Shown: piece after piece, positions 57,704-64,000 of the stretch | Numbering within the stretch: the first letter of the stretch is position 1 | Layout: every line of letters begins with the position of its first letter | Source of the DNA: Dehalococcoidia bacterium | GTDB lineage: Bacteria > Chloroflexota > Dehalococcoidia > UBA2979 | Assembly: GCA_009692685.1 (NCBI GenBank) | Contig: SHYS01000001.1 | Coordinates: 291,679-355,678 of the forward strand | DNA: 64,000 bases | Reading direction: 5' to 3' | Program-made: the position numbers and the translations under genes | The notes under the pieces: model-generated | What the model was told of the DNA's origin: nothing | The model's database searches: none | The model's input: the letters and a program-made list of their open reading frames with translations, nothing else

Positions 57704-58312
57704 TTGGCGATCTTGCGCTGGGTGTCGCGGCGCTACTTTGGCGTGACGTACGAAGGGCTGGATCACCTGCCCCGGGGGCCGTTCATCCTCGCGGCGGCAC
57801 ACCACTCCATTCTCGATGGGCCGTTGATCGTGGCCCACGTCGCCAGTGCTGGGCGGCCGATCGCGCCGTTGATGGCCGCAGGGATCAATCGGTTTCCGTT
57901 TACGCTCGTGTCGCCACCGTGGCAGCCGATTAGGATCGACCGTGAGCGCCCGGGCGGTGACATTGGTGCGCTACGCGCCGTGCTCGAGGCGTTGCGCGAG
58001 TACCCGGTGCTGATGTTCCCGGAGGGACTCCGCCGTCGCGGGGAGGTGGGGATTGGCCTGCCCGGCGCCGGGTGGCTGGCGCTGCGGGCGGGCGTGCCCG
58101 TGCTGCCGGCGGCGTTGCTGGGCGCACGGCGCGCCATGCCCAGACGCGCGGTCTGGCCGCGCCGGGTGCCACTGAAGCTGAAGATTGGGCCGGCGGTTGA
58201 CTTGCGCGAGGCGATGAGCGCGCCTCGAAGCAGCGCGCGCGCAGAGGCCGCGACCGCCACGATCATGGCGGCCATCGCCGAGATCGAAGCGAGCTTAAGC
58301 ACCGCGCCCTGA
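57704..58312 (+). CDS. PlsC-like 1-acyl-sn-glycerol-3-phosphate acyltransferase
   Basis: Encodes 202 aa. The acyltransferase motif HHSILDGP (HxxxxD) and FPEGLRRRGE (FPEGxRxR) are present, with a third block VPVLPAALLGA. It is short, lacks an obvious N-terminal membrane helix, and may be peripheral. Only TTG starts (57704, 57713) precede the domain. Sits 62 bp after the GNAT-aminotransferase fusion, same strand; likely one operon. It could acylate a hydroxy-acyl chain made by its neighbour, as OlsA does after OlsB. Confidence 0.78.
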   Translation: MAILRWVSRRYFGVTYEGLDHLPRGPFILAAAHHSILDGPLIVAHVASAGRPIAPLMAAGINRFPFTLVSPPWQPIRIDRERPGGDIGALRAVLEALREYPVLMFPEGLRRRGEVGIGLPGAGWLALRAGVPVLPAALLGARRAMPRRAVWPRRVPLKLKIGPAVDLREAMSAPRSSARAEAATATIMAAIAEIEASLSTAP

Positions 58313-58407
58313 TCGCGGGCGATCAAGGGGCCTCGAGGCCAGGCCGGGGCCGAATCCTAAGCCGGACGCCTGTATAGTTCGGCTCGAATAGCGACGGAGA
58401 GGTATTG

Positions 58408-59838
58408 ATGCCCGTAGACCAGCAGCGCCTGCACCGCACTCTGAACCCCACCTCGATCGTGGTGGTGGGAGACAAGGCCCCGAACTACGGCTGGCTCAAG
58501 CGGCAGTCGAACTTCGCAGGCCCGCTGTACTCGGTGCAGGTGGACCCCACCGAGATCGCGGCCATCGAGGCCCTCGGGTTTACGAACTTCACCTCGTTGG
58601 ACGCCGTGCCGGGCGACATCGACCTGCTGATCTGCGCGGTGCCCCGCAACATCGCGCCGCGCATCGTCGCCGATGCGGTGCAGCGAGGCGTGAACGGTAT
58701 GGCGATGTACACCTCCGGCTTCGCCGAGACGGGGGAGGAAGACGCCATCGAGCTGCAGCGCCGCATCGTCGAGATGGCGACCGGCGCCGGCCTCGCGATG
58801 GTGGGCCCAAACTGCCTCGGCATCTACAACCGCCGTATGGGCGTCAAGTTCGGTGACGACCAGGAGTTCGGTGAGGGCGGCAGCATCGCGATCGCCGGGC
58901 AGAGCGGGACGAACACGGGCGGCCTGCTGAGCGGGATGCAGCGTCTCGGCATCAAGGTGGGACGGGCGATCTCGTTTGGGAACGCCGCTGTCATCAACGA
59001 GTGCGACTACCTCGAATACTTCATGAACGACCCTCTGACCGAGGTGATCGTGATGTACATCGAAGGCATTCGCGACGGCCGGCGGTTCTTTGACCTCGTG
59101 CGGCACGCGACGAAGACCAAGCCGGTCGTGCTCTGGAGGGGCGGGCAGACGCCTGCGGGCGCGCGCGCGGTGCAGTCACACACGGCCTCGATGGCGTCGG
59201 CGAACGCCGTGTGGGATGCGCTGTTGCGCCAGTCGAACGCCATCGGCACCGGCACCATGGAGGAGACCCTCGACGTCGCCTCGGTACTGGCCAACACCAG
59301 CGGCCCGAAGGGGCGAGGCGTGGCGCTGATCGGCATGAACGGCGGGCAGGCCGTCGCGCTCTCGGACCAGTTCTCGCTGGCCGGATTCCAGGTGCCACAG
59401 CTCTCCGAGGCGTCCTACGGCCAGTTCGCCGAGTTCTTCATGACCGTTGGAGGTTCGTACAAGAACCCGTTCGATGCCGCCTCGACGATGCGGCGCGAGG
59501 ACGACAACCTGCAGAAGATCCTCGAGATCCTGGCGCAGGACGGCGCCATCGATGGTGGCGTGGGCCTCGAGCTGGGAGCGCGCGACCTCGAGAGCGGCGC
59601 ACAGGAGCTGGACCGCATCCTCGATCTCCTCGACGGCTACCGGGAGAAGACCGGGCAGCCGATCGTGGCGCTGATGCACGAGCAGGGTGGTGGCGAGGGC
59701 GGCGCCGAGGCGATGGTGCGTGCTCGCAAGTACGTGGGATCGAAGGGCTTCGCGGTGGCGCCGAGCTACGCGCGCGGCGCGAACGCACTCGGCAAGGTGG
59801 TCACCTACTTCGAGGAGCGCGCCCGCCGCGAGGCGTAA
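58408..59838 (+). CDS. ADP-forming acyl-CoA synthetase-like (succinyl-CoA ligase alpha type) protein
   Basis: Encodes 476 aa. CoA-binding Rossmann domain (PTSIVVVGDKAPNYGWLKRQ), then a succinyl-CoA-synthetase-like domain: MVGPNCLGIYNRR, GQSGTNTGGLLSG, and the phosphorylated-His region AVQSHTASMASANAVW. The ATP-grasp beta part is missing, so it resembles the alpha subunit of ADP-forming acetate/acyl-CoA synthetases. A partner ATP-grasp gene is not in the window. GGAGAGG precedes ATG 58408. Confidence 0.85.
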   Translation: MPVDQQRLHRTLNPTSIVVVGDKAPNYGWLKRQSNFAGPLYSVQVDPTEIAAIEALGFTNFTSLDAVPGDIDLLICAVPRNIAPRIVADAVQRGVNGMAMYTSGFAETGEEDAIELQRRIVEMATGAGLAMVGPNCLGIYNRRMGVKFGDDQEFGEGGSIAIAGQSGTNTGGLLSGMQRLGIKVGRAISFGNAAVINECDYLEYFMNDPLTEVIVMYIEGIRDGRRFFDLVRHATKTKPVVLWRGGQTPAGARAVQSHTASMASANAVWDALLRQSNAIGTGTMEETLDVASVLANTSGPKGRGVALIGMNGGQAVALSDQFSLAGFQVPQLSEASYGQFAEFFMTVGGSYKNPFDAASTMRREDDNLQKILEILAQDGAIDGGVGLELGARDLESGAQELDRILDLLDGYREKTGQPIVALMHEQGGGEGGAEAMVRARKYVGSKGFAVAPSYARGANALGKVVTYFEERARREA

Positions 59839-59874
59839 CGGGCATCGAGTCTGCTCGATAGTCGCCAGTGAAGA

Positions 59875-59892
59875 GGGCCCCGCGAGGGGCCC
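59875..59892 (+). terminator. 7-bp GC hairpin after the acyl-CoA synthetase gene
   Basis: GGGCCCC and GGGGCCC pair around GCGA, 37 bp after the stop. No T-tract. Confidence 0.45.
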
Positions 59893-59921
59893 GCTTCAGC
59901 TTCGCCGCCCGACGGTGGGGG

Positions 59922-60125
59922 CTAGATGTTCTGTTCGAATCAGGCCATGGTGTCGCGCCACGCCTGTTGCGCCTGCGCGTCTACCACCTCGGTGTAGGCG
60001 CTGGTGTCGTTGAAGAAGCCGCGGCCGACTTCCGGGTACGTCTTCATCTGGTGCTTCACGTTCGCGGTGGTCAGCGCGGCATCGAGGGCGGCCGCCCCAC
60101 AACCGCCGAGTGTCGCGGAGAGCAT
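59922..60125 (-). pseudogene. C-terminal fragment of a dienelactone hydrolase
   Basis: AALTTANVKHQMKTYPEVGR, GFFNDTSAYTEVVDAQA and QQAWRDTMA correspond to the last 60 residues of a dienelactone hydrolase (histidine-loop region, here GRGFF instead of GHGFF). An in-frame TGA at 59940-59942 stands where TGG (MAWFEQNI) is expected. The catalytic Cys half is absent. A remnant; the possible start at 60125 is accidental. Confidence 0.7.
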
Positions 60126-60226
60126 TAGCGCTAGGAACGTGAAGTGCGTCCGGAGGTGGAGAACAGTTCGTTCACTCGCTAAGTTGCCTGCGCCGGTAGG
60201 GTCAACGGGTGGTCTGTGGAGGTTGC

Positions 60227-60997
60227 ATGAACCCTCGGTCGTCTCTCATCGCGGTTGGCGTGGTCGCCGTGCTCGCGGGGATCGCTTTCGGCGGATGGTA
60301 CCTGCTGGTAGGCGCCGAAGAACCGGCACCGGTAACCCTCGATGACGCCCTGAAGGGTATTGCAGCGTCGCCGGTCGCCGCGGCTCGGGGTGTCAGCACG
60401 ACGCCCGCTGTGGCGGCGCCGACGACGGCGACCGTGGCAGCCCCGGCCGTCGCGACCTCGGCCCCGGCGGGAGCGTGGGCCGTCGAGGGCGCCTCCTCCT
60501 TCGTCGGCTACCGCATCAACGAGGAGCTGGCGCGCATCGGAGCGAACACGGTCGTCGGACGCACCTCGGGAGTGACAGGCCAGCTGACCTACAACGGCGG
60601 TGCATTGACGGCGCTCAAAGTGACGGCGGACATGACGATGCTGAAGACCAACGAGACCCGGCGCGACAACTTCCTGCGCCAGGAAGGACTGGAAACGAAT
60701 AAGTTCCCGCAGGCCGTGTTCGAGCTGAAGGAGCCGATCGCGGTGAGCGTGACCATCACCGAGGGCGCCACGCTGACCACAACTGCGAAAGGCGACCTGA
60801 CCGTCCATGGCGTGACCAGACGCGTCGAGGTGCCGGTGGAGGGCAAGCTCGCCGGTGGCAAGCTCGTCGTGGTTGGCTCGGTGAAGGTGGCGCTGGCCGA
60901 CTTTGCGATCGTCAAACCTCGAGTACCGCTTGTGCTTTCCATCGAGGACAACGCTGTCGTCGAACTGTCGCTGGTGTTCACCCCGACAGGCGGTTAG
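60227..60997 (+). CDS. YceI-like domain protein with N-terminal membrane anchor
   Basis: Encodes 256 aa. One N-terminal helix (LIAVGVVAVLAGIAFGGWYLL), a long Ala/Thr linker, and a YceI-type lipocalin domain: WAVEGASSFVGYRINEELA, TADMTMLKTNETRRDNFL and DLTVHGVTRRVEVPV. YceI proteins bind polyisoprenoids or related lipids outside the membrane. ATG 60227 has GGAGG upstream; the GTG at 60209 lengthens it by six residues. Confidence 0.88.
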   Translation: MNPRSSLIAVGVVAVLAGIAFGGWYLLVGAEEPAPVTLDDALKGIAASPVAAARGVSTTPAVAAPTTATVAAPAVATSAPAGAWAVEGASSFVGYRINEELARIGANTVVGRTSGVTGQLTYNGGALTALKVTADMTMLKTNETRRDNFLRQEGLETNKFPQAVFELKEPIAVSVTITEGATLTTTAKGDLTVHGVTRRVEVPVEGKLAGGKLVVVGSVKVALADFAIVKPRVPLVLSIEDNAVVELSLVFTPTGG

Positions 60998-61006
60998 CCG
61001 CCTGTC
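60985..61006. terminator. 9-bp hairpin across the YceI stop codon
   Basis: GACAGGCGG and CCGCCTGTC pair around TTAG, with the stop codon in the loop. It also overlaps the 3-prime end of the convergent haem-binding gene. Confidence 0.5.
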
Positions 61007-61450
61007 GGCTGTCAGGCGCGCCGCTGGATGCAGCAGCAGGAACTGTCCCGGCGACATCTCGCCTTCGCGGACGAGGCGCGCGCTGCGTGCAGCGTTCCTT
61101 GAGGGCGACGCCCACTCGGTGAAGTTGACCTCTTCCCGTCCCCCATCTACGTCACTCTGAATGAGCCACGAGACGGGCGCGACGTTTGAGTACCACGGCC
61201 ACGTGGTGGCGTTGCTGTGGCAGGCGTAGCAGGCGCGCACCGTGAGTTCGCGCGTGGCGGGCGCGTCCCAGGCCGGCTCGGGGCCGAGCGGCGGGTTGGC
61301 GTGGCCGCGCCCGTAGGGGACAAGCTGAATGGCGACAAACAGGAGGAGGAGGAGGGCGATCAGTCCTCGGCGGAACAGGCGTATCGAGACTCCGTTCGGG
61401 CCCGTCGGGGTTGCTCCACCGTACCCCGCGTGAGGTCGACGGCCAATCAT
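61005..61450 (-). CDS. Haem-binding domain (Haem_bd) protein, eroded 3-prime end
   Basis: About 148 aa. A membrane helix (GLIALLLLLFVAIQLVPYG) is followed by NPPLGPEPAW and the c-type haem motif CYACHSN, WPWYSNVAPVSWLIQSDV and NFTEW, all diagnostic of the Haem_bd domain; the distal Met ligand is probably in GEMSPGQF. The expected C-terminus after HPAARLTADRR is missing: the frame runs on without a stop antisense through the whole YceI gene to 60179. The boundary given is where homology ends. ATG 61450 has no clear RBS. Confidence 0.65.
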
Positions 61451-61527
61451 CTGCGTTGGGTCGTTGCCTCGACGAATGATGGTGTGCTCTCGCACTACCC
61501 GGCGGTAGGCTGAAGTTCGGAGACTCG

Positions 61528-62817
61528 ATGCTCGCTCGACTGATGCCACGTGTGTACGAAGGCTGGGTGGTCGTAGGCGCTGCGGCGTTCATCGTCACGA
61601 TGATCGGCGCGGTGTTCTTCTACGGCTTCGGCACGATCTTCAACCCCCTCCGTGCCGAGTTCGGGTGGAGCGCGACTGCGACATCCCTTGCCTTCTCGTT
61701 GCGGCAGGAAACGTCTGGCATCGCCTCGCCGTTCATCGGGATGGCGATCGATCGCTGGGGGTCGCGCGTCGTGCTGCTGTGCGGCCTGATGCTGGTCTCG
61801 CTGGGCGTCGTGGCGATGTCGATGATGACCAACCTCTGGCAGTTTTACGCGGTGATGACACTGATCGCGGTCGGGACGAGCGCCTCCGGTGGCCAGGTCG
61901 GCCTAGTAGCGATCGCCACCTGGTTCGAGGAGCGGCGTGCGCGGGCGATGTCCGTGATGACCGTCGGTGGCGGGATAGCGGGTCTGCTCGTCGTCGGCGT
62001 GGCCGCCCTGGTGGAGTCGCTGGGCTGGCGTGGTGCGTTGCAGGCGCTGGCTGCGATGATCGTCGTTGTCGGGGGACTGGCTGCGCTGAACGTGCGGTCG
62101 AGGCCGGCGAATCACCCGCAACCGATAGACGGCATCGCGTGCGTGGCGAGGCCGGGTGGCGCACCACCGTACGAGGACTGGGGGGTACCGCTGTCGAAGG
62201 CGGTGCGTTCGCGGTCCTACCTCGTCTTCACGTACTCGATCCTGGCGAACGGCTTCGCGACCACGGCGTTGATCGTGCTACAGATCCCGTTCTTCGAGTC
62301 GCTTGGCGTGAGCAAGACGCTGGCGGGGACAAGCGTGGCCGTGTTCACGCTGGTCTCGATCACGGGGCGCCTGGGCGCCGGCGTGCTGGCGGACCGATTT
62401 CCGAAGCGCTACGTGCTGGCAGCCTCGGTCGGGATGGTGGGGGCGGGGATGCCGCTCCTCGCGCTGACACACAGCTTCTGGCCGGCGATGGCGGTGATGG
62501 TGCTGATCGCGCCGGGTTTCGGAGGCGCGATTCCGGTGCGCCCGGCGATGCTCGCGGACTATTTCGGCACGCGGTACTTCGGGACGCTGAACGGCATCAG
62601 CGCGCTGATCACCACGTTCGGCGGATTCGGCTCGCCGCTCCTCGTTGGCTGGCTGGTCGACACGACCGACTCGTACAGCGTGGGCTGGATCATCTGCGGG
62701 CTGATTGGACTGACGGCCGTGCCGGCGGCGCTCGCCTCGCGTCCGCCGCACGCACTCCTCGAGACGTACCAGACATCGAGACCGCCCCGCCTGGACGAAG
62801 CAGCGGCAGGAAGCTAA
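61528..62817 (+). CDS. MFS transporter (OFA/monocarboxylate-like)
   Basis: Encodes 429 aa with twelve predicted helices. Loop motif A is DRWGSRVVLLCG; YEGWVVVGAAAFIVTMIGAV starts helix 1 and LADYFGTRYFGTLNGISAL is the second-half equivalent often seen in oxalate/formate and monocarboxylate carriers. Probably moves a small organic acid. ATG 61528 is the first in frame; divergent from the haem-binding gene. Confidence 0.85.
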   Translation: MLARLMPRVYEGWVVVGAAAFIVTMIGAVFFYGFGTIFNPLRAEFGWSATATSLAFSLRQETSGIASPFIGMAIDRWGSRVVLLCGLMLVSLGVVAMSMMTNLWQFYAVMTLIAVGTSASGGQVGLVAIATWFEERRARAMSVMTVGGGIAGLLVVGVAALVESLGWRGALQALAAMIVVVGGLAALNVRSRPANHPQPIDGIACVARPGGAPPYEDWGVPLSKAVRSRSYLVFTYSILANGFATTALIVLQIPFFESLGVSKTLAGTSVAVFTLVSITGRLGAGVLADRFPKRYVLAASVGMVGAGMPLLALTHSFWPAMAVMVLIAPGFGGAIPVRPAMLADYFGTRYFGTLNGISALITTFGGFGSPLLVGWLVDTTDSYSVGWIICGLIGLTAVPAALASRPPHALLETYQTSRPPRLDEAAAGS

Positions 62818-62873
62818 AGGGCAAATCGCCGCGCAGGCCGCCTCGATGTCGCCCCTGGCGGGGACGCTGGACG

Positions 62874-63293
62874 TCAGGCGCCCGCGCCTGCCCCCTGGAA
62901 CAATTCCATCAGCACAAAGTTAGTGGACAGCGGGTGCACCCAGATGTTGGTGGTGTTCGGCGCGCGGTTTACGCGCCCGCCGCCGGCCTCGATCTGGGCG
63001 GCGATGGCGTCGGTGCTCGGGGTCTCGAAGGCGAGGAGGTAGATGCCTTCGCCGTGGGGATTCAGGCGGTTCACGCGGTCCTGCATGAGCCGGTAGATCG
63101 GGCTCTCTTCTGAGGAGGGGCAGATCAGGTGGCAGAAGGTCTGGCCCTCGTAGCCCAGGACCACGAAATCGAAGTTGCCGATGTTGTTGTGGGCCTTCTC
63201 GTTGACGACCGACAGGCCGAGGCGGGCCTGGTAGTTCGTGACCGCCTCAGCGAGGTCATGCACGGCGACGGTGAAGTGCTTGAACGACAGCAC
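62874..63293 (-). CDS. VOC family (glyoxalase-like) protein
   Basis: Encodes 139 aa. FKHFTVAVHDLAEAVTNY at the start, GEGIYLLAFETPS in the middle and NIWVHPLSTNFVLMEL near the end match the protein at 7989-8411 position by position (GEGIYL, WVHPxxxN, MELF/MLEF), so the two are paralogues. Possible metal ligands are the His in FKHF, the Glu in MELF and the His in WVHP. GTG 63293 has GAGAGAGGG upstream. Confidence 0.83.
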   Translation of the reverse strand: MLSFKHFTVAVHDLAEAVTNYQARLGLSVVNEKAHNNIGNFDFVVLGYEGQTFCHLICPSSEESPIYRLMQDRVNRLNPHGEGIYLLAFETPSTDAIAAQIEAGGGRVNRAPNTTNIWVHPLSTNFVLMELFQGAGAGA

Positions 63294-63398
63294 GTTGTCC
63301 CTCTCTCCCCGGGGCGCGTGCCCCCGTGTTTGGCCGGGGCAGCATACGCGGGAGAGGTGGGGGTGGCCAGCCTTCGTGGTGTGTCGGGTTGTCGAGGG

Positions 63399-63620
63399 CT
63401 AGCCGAACAGCGGACCGCCGTGGTCAAGGACGGTGCGGTCCATGCCGATGACGGACGGCCGCTCCTCGCAGTAGCCGTCATTCTCGCACTTGTCGAACTG
63501 GAAGGCCTCGCGGGTCTTGTCGTAGTGGATGGTCCAGGTGCCGAGGACGTTGCCTTCGAGGCCGCGGGCGAGCTGATCCTCGAGGACCTCGATGAGCGCC
63601 TGCAGTTCCTTCGAGCCCAT
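63399..63620 (-). CDS. Small hypothetical protein
   Basis: Encodes 73 aa. MGSKELQALIEVLEDQLARG is predicted amphipathic helix; then TWTIHYDKTREAFQFDKCEN and a second Cys (GYCEE). Strong RBS (GGAGG) before ATG 63620. Not recognised. It lies 105 bp upstream of the VOC gene and may be transcribed with it. Confidence 0.6.
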   Translation of the reverse strand: MGSKELQALIEVLEDQLARGLEGNVLGTWTIHYDKTREAFQFDKCENDGYCEERPSVIGMDRTVLDHGGPLFG

Positions 63621-63756
63621 GAGGTTCCTCCATCGCGAGAACGAGCCGAGCGGCCGCGTGGCCACAGTATAGAGAGCGGCGCAGGGACGTCATTTGCGCC
63701 TGATTTCACGATTGGGCACTAACGAACATGGTCTATGAATGTGGAGCATGATTATA

Positions 63757-63785
63757 TTGACAACTTCAACCGGCGGTGGTTGGAT
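63757..63785 (+). promoter_or_regulatory. Possible promoter of the right-edge lipoprotein gene
   Basis: TTGACA at 63757-63762 is a perfect -35 hexamer in an unusually AT-rich stretch; 17 bp later TTGGAT is only a weak -10. It lies 67 bp upstream of the start at 63852. Confidence 0.35.
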
Positions 63786-63851
63786 GAGCCCGTTCCCGCG
63801 GTATGCCACGGGATTCGGCAATGGCCGCCGGAGAACTGAGGGAGCCTGGGC

Positions 63852-64000
63852 ATGGCAGAGACCGATTACTGGAGCAGGAAAATAGGCCGCCGGGCGGCGA
63901 TGCGCGGTGCCGGGGTCGGTATCGCTGGCCTCGCGGGTGCAGCACTCTTCGGCTGCGGCGGCTCCGCATCGACGGAAAAGACAGCCGTAGCGATCACGCC
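63852..64000 (+). CDS. Tat-exported lipoprotein, 5-prime part only
   Basis: The first 49 residues run off the window. GRRAAMRGAG is a twin-arginine type motif, followed by IAGLAGAALFGCGGSAS with a lipobox (LFGC). Such signals are usual for solute-binding proteins of peptide/nickel ABC transporters in Chloroflexota, but the mature part is not visible. GAGGGAG lies upstream of ATG 63852. Confidence 0.7.
   Translation, partial: MAETDYWSRKIGRRAAMRGAGVGIAGLAGAALFGCGGSASTEKTAVAIT

Noticed and set aside
60179..60996. Haem-binding protein extended by 270 residues antisense to YceI
   Set aside because: The extension has shadow-type composition (Arg/His-rich) and no domain; YceI on the other strand is clearly coding.

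Overview
The window is high-GC bacterial DNA. Translation-start RBSs of the GGAGG type, frequent GTG starts, lipobox/Tat signals, a YvcK protein with two N-terminal membrane helices, LLM flavin oxidoreductase, CaiB-type CoA transferase, acyl-CoA dehydrogenase and many VOC/alpha-beta hydrolase genes together suggest a Chloroflexota member (Dehalococcoidia/Tepidiformales-like). This assignment is inference; there is no rRNA gene to test it. I saw no tRNA, rRNA, CRISPR array or insertion sequence.

Layout: 0-2.4 kb has a degenerate EAL protein divergent from a broken TadZ/CpaE-like ATPase. 2.6-14.4 kb holds mostly single metabolic genes: CAP-domain protein, DUF2207 membrane protein, hydrolases, DCC protein, VOC protein, two aldo/keto reductases, an LLM oxidoreductase, then a ROK kinase overlapping a lipid kinase. 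14.4-22.8 kb is a seven-gene minus-strand operon (tkt-rpiB-tal-pgi-gnd-zwf-pgl) covering almost the entire pentose phosphate pathway. 22.9-33.6 kb is mixed catabolic and hypothetical genes, several of them broken. 33.7-36.9 kb is a copper operon (Cys-rich HMA protein, csoR, copA) behind a palindromic G-rich operator. 39-52 kb carries housekeeping genes (rarA, gatB, yvcK, purE-purK, rlmN, fmt) mixed with decayed regulators. 52.9-64 kb has a TIGR01777 epimerase, two MFS transporters, a GNAT-aminotransferase fusion followed by a PlsC-type acyltransferase, an ADP-forming acyl-CoA synthetase-like protein, YceI, and the start of a Tat/lipoprotein gene at the right edge.

Three themes stand out. (1) About a dozen accessory genes are interrupted, often several times each (in-frame TAG/TGA, one-base indels), while every long core gene is intact, which looks more like real decay than random error. 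(2) Two dispersed sequence signals recur: a REP-like palindromic family in gaps, and the hexamer CCTCGA/TCGAGG, which appears far above expectation everywhere. (3) The GNAT-aminotransferase/PlsC pair at 56.0-58.3 kb is reminiscent of two-step aminolipid (ornithine-lipid-like) acylation systems and is the best candidate for an undescribed pathway.
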